Source: PALSA-607 sp036501485
Lineage (GTDB): Bacteria; Actinomycetota; Actinomycetes; Acidothermales; Acidothermaceae
Assembly: GCA_036501485.1 (NCBI GenBank)
Contig: DASYAG010000019.1
Location: 1-64,000, forward strand
Direction: 5' to 3'
Length of the DNA stretch: 64,000 nucleotides
Positions 8,916 to 16,803 of this stretch are shown here, one piece after another. The notes beneath the pieces were generated by a model. The model was not told where the DNA came from. It saw only the letters and a program-made list of their open reading frames with translations, and did not search any database. The translations under genes were made by a program, and so were the position numbers. The first letter of the stretch is position 1. Each line of letters opens with the position of its first letter.

Positions 8916-11885
8916 GTGACCGCACGGCTCATTAGCCCGAACCTGGTAGGGCGCGACGCCGAGCTGGCCATGCTCGAAGGCCTACTCGACGAGGCCGAGT
9001 CCGGGCAATTTCGCGCCGTGCTCATCGGCGGCGATCCGGGCGTCGGCAAGTCTCGGATCACCATCGAGCTAGTCACGCTTGCCGGGGAGCGCGGAGCAAC
9101 CGTTCTCTTCGGCGCCTGCGTCGACCTGCAGCGTCAACAAGTGCCGTACTCCGCGCTAGTAGATGCGTTGCGCGGCCTCCGGCGCGCGTCGGGTCACGAC
9201 CTCGTCGGCCTCGTCGGGTCACGAACGCCGGCACTTCTCGAGCTGATACCTGAGCTGTCGACCGGCAGCCAACACTTAACCCCGAACACTGGGCCCGGAA
9301 CACCGGGCCGAGTGTTGCAAGAAGTCACGGCGGTACTTGACGGGCTCTCCGATCGAGCGACCGTCGTCTGGGTGGTCGAGGACGCACACTGGGCCGACGC
9401 CTCGATGCTTGATCTCCTCGCATTCGCGATCAAAGCAATACAGCAGGCTCGGTTGCTCTTGGTCGTCACATATCGCACAACCGATGTCCGCAAGCCAATG
9501 CGCGCCACGCTCTCGGAGTGGGCCCGGGCGAGAGGCACAACGCGCATCGAGCTAGGTGGCCTCGACCACGGCTCCGTCGCAGCGCAGATGAACGGCATTC
9601 TCGGACACCCGGCGGACCCTAGATTGGTGGCTGAGATCTTTCGCCGCTCCGAGGGCAACGCGTTCGCCGTCGAGGAGATGACCGCGGCCGCAACCGCAGC
9701 AGAAAACGTGCCGCTGACCGACACCCTGCGCGACCTCATGCTGGCGCGAGTCGAGCGCCTCAGCGAGCCGGCGGCGCGCGTCGTGCGGATTGCAGCAGTT
9801 GGTGGCCGCGCCGTTCGGCACCGCCTCCTGGCCGAGGTCTGCGACATCGACGAACAAGGGCTGGACGGCGCGTTGCACGAGGCGTTCGACGAACACATTC
9901 TCAGCACGGACAACGACAGTGGCTATCGCTTCCGGCACGCGCTATTGCATGAAGTCGTGTACGCCGAGCTGTTGGCGGGTGAGCGCGCCCGATGGCACAG
10001 CAAGTACGGGCACGCACTGTGCGACGATCCCGACCTTGCGAACAGTGAGCTCGCGGCAGCGAGTGAAGCGGCGTACCACTTCTTGGCCGCGAGCGACATA
10101 CCAGCCGGGCTGACAAAGACGATCGACGCGGCACGGCTCGCGGCGGCCGCCTCTGCCTACCCGGCGGCCCAGCAGCAGTGGGATACCGCGATAGCTCTGT
10201 GGCCAAAGCCTTCCGGCGCCGAGGGCGCAACGGGGACCGATCGCGCGGCGATCTTGGCCGAGTCGGCTCACGCTTGCAACGTCATCGGCGACTACGAAGT
10301 CGGCTACGCGAGGGTGAGCGAAGCTATCGACCTCGTCGCCGCCGGGCCAGTCGCGACGTCAGAGGGCGAGCGCACCCGACTCGCCCTGTTGCTTGAGGAA
10401 CGCGCGTCGATTGGGACCAAGCAGGGCCTCGACTGCAGACCTGACTTAGCACGCGCCCTCGAATTGGTGCCGCGGCAGCCGCCAATCCCAGCCACTGCGA
10501 AGGTTCTCGTGAGGCTCGCGCAGTGCCACGCGATGATGGGCGATTCCGAGGCCAGCCTGCCGATTGCCGAGGACGCGCTCGACGCGGCCCGGGCGTGCGC
10601 AGCCGGTGAGACCGAAGCCTGGGCGCTGCACCTTATTGGCATCGACCTTGCCGAGGTCGGCCAACCGGAGGCGGGCGTCGTCGCGCTGCGGAACGCCGTT
10701 AGCGTGGCACGAGCCGCTGGGTCCGACCTCGTAGCGCTGAACTCGGCGGGCACCTTGGCGTCCGTGCTCAGCGAACTCGGACGTCTCGCCGAAGCGATCG
10801 CGGTGGGTCGCGACACGCTGCGGCACGCCCAAGCCGCCAACATCGGCTGGTCGCTGACAGCGAGCCTCGTCGCGGGCCTTGCGGAGAGCCTGCTTGACTT
10901 CGGCGAATGGGACGAAGCGCACACCTTGGCGGCGAGTACCGACACCCGATTCGCGGAGCGCCACTACGCGGCCTTACTGCCCTGGTTACAGGCGAGCGTG
11001 ATGGCACGCCGCGGAGATTGGGAAGGCGCGAAAGCGCTTGCAGAGCCTGCCTTTGCCGCCATCGAGTCGCGCTATGTCTCGTACTGGGAGGTGCAGCGCC
11101 AGTTGGCCGCATTGCTCATCGAGATTGCGGTCGGTCGCGAGCACCCAAGCGACGGACGGCGGCTAGCAGCCCAGGCACTCGATCTGGCGGAAGCGAATCC
11201 GCTGCCTCGGCAAGATTGGCCCCTGCTCGCGTCTATCGCACAACTCCTCGTTGACCTTGCTGCGCAACCTCGCACGCGAAACCGCAAAGCCGACGACAGC
11301 TCGATGCATCAACGGGTGGCCGCGCTCGCTAAAGGGCTTCCGGTGCTCACACCAACCCAAGAGGCATGGCGTTCAACCGCAGACGCCGAATTCGCCCGAC
11401 TCGACGGTTCGAGCGAGACCGCGTTGTGGGAACAAGCCTCCGAACGATGGCGCAAGGTCGACCAGCCCTTCCCGCTCGGCTACGCCCTCTATCGGCTCGG
11501 TGTCAGCCGCCTTGCAGACTCAGATTCCCGAGGTGCGAAGTCGGCACTAGCCGAAGCGGCAAGCATCGCGGAGAAGCTCGGGGCCCGACCACTTGCCGAG
11601 CTCGTCTACACGCAAGCTCGTCGAGCCCGCATCACGTTGCCGACCGCACCAGGCAGCACCTCAACCACCGCACTCGACTCCGCCGGCCTGACGGAGCGTG
11701 AAGTCGACGTCCTCAAACTCGTCGCAGCCGGCCGCACCAACGCCCAGATCGCAGATGCGTTGTTCATCAGCATCAAGACCGCAGGCACCCACGTTTCGCA
11801 CGTCTTGGCCAAACTCGGAGTTGCCACCCGCGGCGAAGCAGCAGCGCTCGCCCACCGCGAGCATTTGTTCGCCGACGAGAAGTAA
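8916..11885 (+). CDS. LuxR-family ATP-binding regulator (LAL type)
   Basis: The 989-residue protein has an N-terminal AAA/STAND ATPase with Walker A GGDPGVGKSR (about 37-46) and Walker B VVWVVEDAHWAD (about 149-160), a long helical TPR-like middle, and a C-terminal LuxR helix-turn-helix (LTEREVDVLKLVAAGRTNAQ, then IKTAGTHVSHVLAKLGV). Such proteins integrate a ligand and ATP to activate transcription. The GTG start gives MTARLISPNLVGRDAE, the normal family beginning. It is followed after 59 bases by the ALDH and FAH genes on the same strand, so a role in controlling sugar-acid oxidation is plausible but unproven. It is one of three such regulators in the window. Confidence 0.9.
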   Translation: MTARLISPNLVGRDAELAMLEGLLDEAESGQFRAVLIGGDPGVGKSRITIELVTLAGERGATVLFGACVDLQRQQVPYSALVDALRGLRRASGHDLVGLVGSRTPALLELIPELSTGSQHLTPNTGPGTPGRVLQEVTAVLDGLSDRATVVWVVEDAHWADASMLDLLAFAIKAIQQARLLLVVTYRTTDVRKPMRATLSEWARARGTTRIELGGLDHGSVAAQMNGILGHPADPRLVAEIFRRSEGNAFAVEEMTAAATAAENVPLTDTLRDLMLARVERLSEPAARVVRIAAVGGRAVRHRLLAEVCDIDEQGLDGALHEAFDEHILSTDNDSGYRFRHALLHEVVYAELLAGERARWHSKYGHALCDDPDLANSELAAASEAAYHFLAASDIPAGLTKTIDAARLAAAASAYPAAQQQWDTAIALWPKPSGAEGATGTDRAAILAESAHACNVIGDYEVGYARVSEAIDLVAAGPVATSEGERTRLALLLEERASIGTKQGLDCRPDLARALELVPRQPPIPATAKVLVRLAQCHAMMGDSEASLPIAEDALDAARACAAGETEAWALHLIGIDLAEVGQPEAGVVALRNAVSVARAAGSDLVALNSAGTLASVLSELGRLAEAIAVGRDTLRHAQAANIGWSLTASLVAGLAESLLDFGEWDEAHTLAASTDTRFAERHYAALLPWLQASVMARRGDWEGAKALAEPAFAAIESRYVSYWEVQRQLAALLIEIAVGREHPSDGRRLAAQALDLAEANPLPRQDWPLLASIAQLLVDLAAQPRTRNRKADDSSMHQRVAALAKGLPVLTPTQEAWRSTADAEFARLDGSSETALWEQASERWRKVDQPFPLGYALYRLGVSRLADSDSRGAKSALAEAASIAEKLGARPLAELVYTQARRARITLPTAPGSTSTTALDSAGLTEREVDVLKLVAAGRTNAQIADALFISIKTAGTHVSHVLAKLGVATRGEAAALAHREHLFADEK

Positions 11886-11944
11886 CGCGGGCGCACGCAA
11901 CGTCCCCGGAGCCCAGCCACGTCCCGTGTGCAACCATTCAATCC

Positions 11945-13495
11945 GTGGTTACGAGCTTCGATCCCAGAACCGGCGAGGCCGTTGAAGACCTCGGCCCCGA
12001 GACCAGTGCAGGCGACGTCGCCCACTTATGCGCAATGGCCGTCGAAGCGTCGGCCGAGCTTGAGGCGTTAGGTCGAGGCCGGCGCGCCGAGATGCTGCGG
12101 TCGATGTCCGACGCTCTCGAGTCAGATCGGGAGTTGCTCGTCGAGATCGCGAACCGCGAGACCGCGCTCGGTGCTCCGAGGCTCAACGGCGAGCTCACTC
12201 GCACGACCTTCCAGCTGCGATTCTTCGCCGAAGTCATTGAAGACGGCGCCTACCTCGAGGCGACGATCGACCACGCCGGCGACACCCCAATGGGACCTCG
12301 CCCAGACCTGCGCAAACTCCTCCGGCCTATAGGCCCGGTCGGAGTCTTCGGCGCGTCGAACTTTCCCTTCGCCTTCTCGGTTCCGGGCGGTGACACGGCC
12401 TCCGCTCTCGCGGCTGGCTGCGCCGTCGTGATCAAGGGCCACGAGGCGCACCCGCGGACGTCGCAGATGTGTGCCGCGGCGCTGCGCCAAGGTGCCGCGG
12501 CGGCTCGTGTCAGCGAGGACGTCGTGTCACTCGTGCTCGGTCGCGACGCTGGTACCGCCGTTGTGCTCGACCCGAACATTCGCGCTGTCGGCTTCACCGG
12601 CTCGGTCGGCGGTGGCCGCGCATTGCACGACCTCGCATCGATCCGGCCCTCGCCGATTCCGTTCTACGGCGAGCTCGGCGCGCTGAATCCGTTGGTCGTC
12701 TCCCCCTCCGCGGCGCAGGCCAGGGCGGCGGAAATCGCCACTGGGCTCGCAAATTCCTTCACTCTCGGCGTCGGCCAGTTCTGTACGAAGCCAGGCCTCG
12801 CGTTCGTGCCGGCCATCGGTGGAGACGATCTCGTCGCGGCCCTAGTCGAAGCGGTGAAAGCAAAGAGCGCAGCTGTGATGCTCAACGCTCGCGTGCAGCA
12901 TGGCTTCGCCGTCGGCACGTCCGACCTCGTGCAGTTGCCCGGCATCACCGAACTCGCTTCGGCGCAGCCGCAAGACTGGACGCAAACAGGATGGTGGGGA
13001 ACGCCACTCCTTCTCGAGGCCTCCCCCGCAGCGCTCGACGGCGTCGTCCTCGAAGAGTGCTTCGGACCCGTCCTCGTCATCGTCCGGTACAGCAGCGAAG
13101 ACGAGCTCTTTGACCTATTAGCGAGGGTCGGGCCGGCGCTGACCGCGAGCATTCATGCGGACGCCGAGGACTCGCCTCTAGCGCGCCGCCTACTCGACAC
13201 GCTCTCCGGCCGCGTCGGACGCGTTGTCTGGAACGGGTATCCGACGGGCGTCGCGGTCGCATGGGCGATGCACCACGGCGGCCCGTACCCGGCTACAACC
13301 GACGCACTTCATACGTCGGTCGGCGCAAGTTCGATCCGGCGCTGGCTGCGGCCGGTCGCCTATCAGGACGTACCGGAAGGGCTTCTGCCGAGCGAACTCA
13401 CTGATGCGCCCGCCGCAGCACACCGAGTGCCACGTCGGGTCGACGGACACCTCTACAAACCCGCTTCGGACGGAACTCAACATGCAGATCTGTAG
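11945..13495 (+). CDS. Aldehyde dehydrogenase, alpha-ketoglutarate semialdehyde type
   Basis: The 516-residue NAD(P)-dependent aldehyde dehydrogenase has Asn139 in FGASNFPF, Lys164 in VIKGHEAHP, general base Glu243 in GELG and nucleophile Cys280 in GQFCTKPG. The GASNFPFAFSVPGGD and GQFCTKPG versions of the motifs are those of the 2,5-dioxovalerate (alpha-ketoglutarate semialdehyde) dehydrogenase group, which makes 2-oxoglutarate at the end of oxidative pentose and sugar-acid pathways. It starts with GTG and overlaps the FAH-family gene by 14 bases. That pairing equals XylA with XylX in Caulobacter, or DopDH with KdaD in Sulfolobus. Substrate assignment rests on family resemblance and context. 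Confidence 0.88.
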   Translation: MVTSFDPRTGEAVEDLGPETSAGDVAHLCAMAVEASAELEALGRGRRAEMLRSMSDALESDRELLVEIANRETALGAPRLNGELTRTTFQLRFFAEVIEDGAYLEATIDHAGDTPMGPRPDLRKLLRPIGPVGVFGASNFPFAFSVPGGDTASALAAGCAVVIKGHEAHPRTSQMCAAALRQGAAAARVSEDVVSLVLGRDAGTAVVLDPNIRAVGFTGSVGGGRALHDLASIRPSPIPFYGELGALNPLVVSPSAAQARAAEIATGLANSFTLGVGQFCTKPGLAFVPAIGGDDLVAALVEAVKAKSAAVMLNARVQHGFAVGTSDLVQLPGITELASAQPQDWTQTGWWGTPLLLEASPAALDGVVLEECFGPVLVIVRYSSEDELFDLLARVGPALTASIHADAEDSPLARRLLDTLSGRVGRVVWNGYPTGVAVAWAMHHGGPYPATTDALHTSVGASSIRRWLRPVAYQDVPEGLLPSELTDAPAAAHRVPRRVDGHLYKPASDGTQHADL

Positions 13496-14375
13496 GTACG
13501 TCGGCGGCGGCGAGGCCCGCATCGGCGTCATTAACGACGATGGACGCCGGTCACGTCTGCCAGTGGGATCGATCGCAGAGTTGCTGCGGATGTCACTACG
13601 GGATCTCCGCGCGCTCGTCGACGCGGGCGGTGAACAGGCGGACTCGGAACGGATCAAGCTGCTCGCACCGATCGACAGACTCACGGAGGTGTGGGCGTCG
13701 GGTGTCACTTACCAGCGCTCAAGCGACGCGCGCCAAGAGGAGAGCGTCGTCGCCGACGTTTATGCGCGGGTCTATGACGCCGTGCGACCCGAGCTGTTTT
13801 TCAAGAGTGCCGCTTGGCGCGTGGTCGCAACGACCGAACCAATCGGCGTCCGGCCGGATTCTGAGATCAATGTGCCCGAGCCTGAGCTTGCGCTGGTCAT
13901 CAACTCGGCCGGCGAGACCATCGGCTACACCATTTGCAACGACGTGTCTTCACGATCGATCGAGGGCGAGAACCCGCTGTATTTGCCGCAGGCAAAGGTT
14001 TACACCGGCTCGTGCGCACTCGGTCCGACGATTCGACCGGCATGGGAAATCGCCGATCCTTACGCGCTGTCGATCTCCGTGCGGGTGCGGCGCGATGGCA
14101 CCGTGGTGTGGGAGGGCGAGACGTCGACGTCGCACCTGCACCGGCGCTTCGACGACATCGTGGAGCACCTGTATCGCAACTACACGTTCCCCGATGGCGC
14201 CGTGTTGTCGACGGGAACCGGCCTCGTGCCCGACATGAGCTTCACTCTCCAGCCGGGCGACGTGGTCGACGTGGCGATCGACGGCATCGGCACCCTCGTC
14301 AACGACGTGCGCCACGCGACGGACGAACACTTCGGGTGGCTCATCCCCGACCCAGTGCGCGCCGACCGCCCCTAA
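13482..14375 (+). CDS. FAH-family hydrolase, likely 2-keto-3-deoxypentonate dehydratase
   Basis: The 297-residue protein belongs to the fumarylacetoacetate hydrolase superfamily. The probable Mg2+ ligands are Glu133 and Glu135 in VPEPELALVI and Asp154 in CNDVSSR. The segment EVWASGVTYxxSxDAR at 69-84 matches the KdaD/XylX type that removes water from 2-keto-3-deoxypentonates to give 2,5-dioxopentanoate, the substrate of the upstream aldehyde dehydrogenase. The ATG at 13482 lies inside the end of that gene (14-base overlap), which implies coupling. A longer reading frame from 13224 would be antifamily in length and overlap far more. An alternative is 2,4-diketo-3-deoxy-sugar acid hydrolysis as in L-fucose breakdown. 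Confidence 0.85.
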   Translation: MQICRYVGGGEARIGVINDDGRRSRLPVGSIAELLRMSLRDLRALVDAGGEQADSERIKLLAPIDRLTEVWASGVTYQRSSDARQEESVVADVYARVYDAVRPELFFKSAAWRVVATTEPIGVRPDSEINVPEPELALVINSAGETIGYTICNDVSSRSIEGENPLYLPQAKVYTGSCALGPTIRPAWEIADPYALSISVRVRRDGTVVWEGETSTSHLHRRFDDIVEHLYRNYTFPDGAVLSTGTGLVPDMSFTLQPGDVVDVAIDGIGTLVNDVRHATDEHFGWLIPDPVRADRP

Positions 14376-14461
14376 CCCGCTCGGACCAAAGGTTCTCAAC
14401 GGCGGTTAGAGCGACCGATAAGACCTACGGTCGGCTGGACGGCGAGCGGTGCTGGCGATTA

Positions 14462-14893
14462 CTACTTCGGGCGGACGACGACGGCGTACGACCCGACGCC
14501 AACCAGCCGGGCGCCAGCAACGTCTCCTTGAGGCAAAAGCAGCGATGTGATCGTGCCGGTGTCGGCGTCGAACTCGACGTCGTCGACGGTGCCGATGTCG
14601 TCGCCGCCGGCGGTCAGCACCCGCTTGCCGATCAGTCGGTGCTCCTTGCCCGACAGCGCGATGATGGCCGGCGCAGCATCGACGATCTTGTCACCGGATG
14701 TCACCGTGACCGCGTCGGAGCCAAAGGCCAAAATGTCTGTCCACAAAAGCGTGTCGCCGCCGTCGGTGCGCTTCAACGACAGCGCTACGACTGCTCGGCG
14801 TCGGGGATCGACCACGAAGTCGTCGACCCTGCCCACGGTGTCGGCAGTCGAGGTCGCGACTACTTGGCGGCCGGTGGCTTCGGAGAAACGCAT
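14462..14893 (-). CDS. PRC-barrel domain protein, 143 residues
   Basis: The small protein has two PRC-barrel-like units. The first (about 1-70) includes VGRVDDFVVDPRRRAVVALSL and the second (about 80-143) includes IGTVDDVEFDADTGTITSLL. PRC barrels mediate RNA processing contacts in RimM and unknown structural roles elsewhere. The start codon overlaps the stop of the upstream PRC gene (TGATG). It is the last gene of a three-gene operon whose first gene encodes a tiny membrane peptide, suggesting a membrane-associated complex. Function unknown. Confidence 0.82.
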   Translation of the reverse strand: MRFSEATGRQVVATSTADTVGRVDDFVVDPRRRAVVALSLKRTDGGDTLLWTDILAFGSDAVTVTSGDKIVDAAPAIIALSGKEHRLIGKRVLTAGGDDIGTVDDVEFDADTGTITSLLLPQGDVAGARLVGVGSYAVVVRPK

Positions 14894-15477
14894 CAGACCG
14901 CGCCATCAAGCTGCGCCCGGAATGCCGTCACGGCGGCGCCGAACCCGGCAAGGTCGTGAGAGACGAAATCCCTCGCACTCGCCGGCACCATCAGATGTTC
15001 GGCAGACGCGGCGATGGTGTCGGGCAGCGGGATCAACAGCTTGGTGCCCTTGGTACCCAGTGCTTCGGACGCCTCGATCTCATAGCCGACCACGTCGCAT
15101 TGGCCGCCAACCGTCTCGCTGGCCGCGATGATGACGTCGATCACGAGGCCGAGGTCGACACCCGAGTCGGTCAACACCTGCGAGCCGATGACATCGCCGC
15201 CACCTCGACCGGTGACCGCCGCGTCGAAGACGACCGACGTGGCCTCTAGCGCACTTTCGTCGCTGATCATTACGGCGTCGGCGCCTAGGGCGACCACTGC
15301 GTGCCAGGAGAGTCCGAGTTTCATCGGGCCAGCGAACATGCCTCGCCCGGCCAACGTGAAGCCGCCGACCGCGCCGCCATGGGCGGCGTAGACGATGTCC
15401 TTGACCTGCGCGATGTCGTCACCGCGCATCGTCACGACGGGCCGTTTGATGATCTCCGAGGCTCGCATCAACCTCAT
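14893..15477 (-). CDS. PRC-barrel domain protein, 194 residues
   Basis: Two barrel-like units are seen: ITxRPVVTMRGDDIAQVKDIV-like sequence near residues 10-35 and DLGLVIDVIIAASETVG near 107-123. The C-terminal 35 residues are helical. It lies between the 49-residue membrane peptide and the shorter PRC protein; its ATG overlaps the peptide stop (ATGA) and its stop overlaps the next ATG (TGATG). An internal Met at codon 4 (MRASEI) is an alternative start. The three proteins are probably made in balanced amounts. Biochemical function is unknown. Confidence 0.82.
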   Translation of the reverse strand: MRLMRASEIIKRPVVTMRGDDIAQVKDIVYAAHGGAVGGFTLAGRGMFAGPMKLGLSWHAVVALGADAVMISDESALEATSVVFDAAVTGRGGGDVIGSQVLTDSGVDLGLVIDVIIAASETVGGQCDVVGYEIEASEALGTKGTKLLIPLPDTIAASAEHLMVPASARDFVSHDLAGFGAAVTAFRAQLDGAV

Positions 15478-15623
15478 GCGCTACCGCCCGTTGGCCGGTT
15501 AGCGCGCCGGCTGCGGTCGACGAGGACGCCGCCTCGACGTCGTCGCGCCTGCACTGCAAGCACTGCAACAACGAGCATCGCGATGACCACGAGGGCAACT
15601 ACGAGCCACACCCACCATTGCAT
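15474..15623 (-). CDS. 49-residue single-pass membrane peptide
   Basis: The frame begins with MQWWVWLVVALVVIAMLVV, an uninterrupted hydrophobic stretch over residues 2-24, followed by a highly basic tail (QARRRRGG at 25-32 and RSRRANRP later). This predicts an N-out, C-in anchor. A strong AGGAGG lies at 15633-15638 on the minus strand, 9 bases before the ATG. The stop overlaps the ATG of the PRC-barrel gene by the ATGA arrangement. The gene is short enough to be missed by length cut-offs, but the Shine-Dalgarno, coupling and hydrophobic helix support it. Confidence 0.72.
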   Translation of the reverse strand: MQWWVWLVVALVVIAMLVVAVLAVQARRRRGGVLVDRSRRANRPTGGSA

Positions 15624-15632
15624 CGTGGATCG

Positions 15633-15638
15633 CCTCCT
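15633..15638 (-). promoter_or_regulatory. Ribosome binding site of the 49-residue peptide
   Basis: AGGAGG on the minus strand, 9 bases upstream of the ATG at 15623. It is the main reason for accepting this short gene and its start. Confidence 0.65.
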
Positions 15639-15771
15639 CGCGATGTCAGCTATTGCGTCCTGTTTGCGCCAAAGTCACAGATGCCCACGGCAGTAGAGCC
15701 GCGGGTCACCCGATGTGAGTCCCCGAATCCGAGTGTTCGGAAACCCGTTCTCAACTATCCACCCGTTTGCG

Positions 15772-16632
15772 TCAGGACTTCTTCCGGGCCACCAATGCGT
15801 CAAACACATCCCTTCGGGAAGCGCCGGTCCGCGACGCGACCGCAGCGATCGCCTCCTTGCGCGCCATCCCGGCGTCCAGCGCATCGGAGACCAAGTCCGC
15901 AAGAGCGGCGGCGTCGAACGACCCCGTAACTACAGGCGCGCCACCGACGACGATGGTGATCTCGCCCCGGACGCCCTCTGCAGCCCACGCGACAAGCTCC
16001 GACAACGGCCCGCGTCGCACCTCTTCGTAGGTCTTCGTCAACTCGCGGCAAACCGCTGCTGGCCGGCCCGACCCGAACGCGTCCGACAATGCCGACAAGC
16101 ACTCGCCCAACCGGTGCGGCGCCTCGAAGAACACCATCGTGCGTGTCTCTGTGACGAGCTCGTTCAAACGAGCCGCGCGCGCACCACTGCGCCGAGGCAG
16201 GAATCCTTCGAAGCAGAATCTGTCGACCGGCAACCCCGACAACGCCAACGCGGTCGTCACCGCAGACGGCCCGGGCAGGCACGTCACGGGGATGTCCGCG
16301 TTGAGCGCCGCCACCACCAACCGGTAGCCGGGGTCCGAAATCGACGGCATCCCGGCGTCCGTCACTAATAGCACCCGCGACCCGGCCTCGAGATCCGCGA
16401 CGAGCTCGCCCGTGCGGGTGGCTTCATTGGCTTCGAAGTACGACACGATCCGCCCACCAAGACGCACGTCGAGGTCGGCCGCCAGCCGCCGCAGCCGACG
16501 GGTGTCCTCCGCGGCGATCACGTCGGCGGTCTCGAGTGCCGACCGCAGTCGCGCGCTCGCGTCGCCGGGGTTGCCGAGTGGAACGCCCGCGATCACGAGT
16601 TCGCCCAGCGACGGCGACTCGGGCGACTGCAT
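15772..16632 (-). CDS. rsmI: 16S rRNA (cytidine(1402)-2'-O)-methyltransferase
   Basis: The 286-residue tetrapyrrole-methylase-fold protein has all the RsmI landmarks: GVPLGNPGD at about 17-25, EDTRRLRRL near 42-50, VTDAGMPSISDPGYRL near 89-104 and GPSAVTTAL near 119-127. It methylates the 2'-O of C1402 in the decoding centre. The reading frame extends upstream to 16869, but the ATG at 16632 (MQSPESPSLGEL) gives normal length and leaves a 171-base divergent promoter region. In many actinobacteria rsmI is divergent from a protein mannosyltransferase gene; here the divergent neighbour is a GT-C-like membrane protein and the PMT itself is 44 kb away. Confidence 0.95.
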   Translation of the reverse strand: MQSPESPSLGELVIAGVPLGNPGDASARLRSALETADVIAAEDTRRLRRLAADLDVRLGGRIVSYFEANEATRTGELVADLEAGSRVLLVTDAGMPSISDPGYRLVVAALNADIPVTCLPGPSAVTTALALSGLPVDRFCFEGFLPRRSGARAARLNELVTETRTMVFFEAPHRLGECLSALSDAFGSGRPAAVCRELTKTYEEVRRGPLSELVAWAAEGVRGEITIVVGGAPVVTGSFDAAALADLVSDALDAGMARKEAIAAVASRTGASRRDVFDALVARKKS

Positions 16633-16678
16633 GACGCCATCAAACCAGGGCGCGCAGTGCAGGCCCCGGCTCCCGCTC

Positions 16679-16722
16679 CTCACAAATTCAGGTTCACGGC
16701 CCCTGGGCGCAGAATTTGTGAG
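16679..16722. promoter_or_regulatory. Perfect 11-bp inverted repeat in divergent promoter region
   Basis: CTCACAAATTC at 16679-16689 and GAATTTGTGAG at 16712-16722 are exact complements separated by 22 bases. The AT-rich arms stand out from the surrounding sequence. They lie between divergent rsmI (starts 16632) and the GT-C-like gene (starts 16804). They could be a regulator binding site or a transcribed hairpin; the long spacer and divergent setting make me favour a two-site operator. Confidence 0.45.
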
Positions 16723-16803
16723 AAGTCGCGGCCAGATCCGCTTCGTCGCGGAGCTGAAACGCCAACGTAGGCTGGGGCTGTTCGTAGGGAGAGTCCGACC
16801 AAC

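Noticed and set aside
14412..14433. CGACCG/CGGTCG 6-bp stem between convergent FAH and PRC genes as a terminator
   Set aside because: Short stem with 10-base loop and no T-tract; too weak to list as a feature.
13934..14959. 341-codon plus-strand frame spanning the FAH and PRC genes
   Set aside because: It crosses from one real gene into the antisense of another and encodes a low-complexity Arg-rich product.
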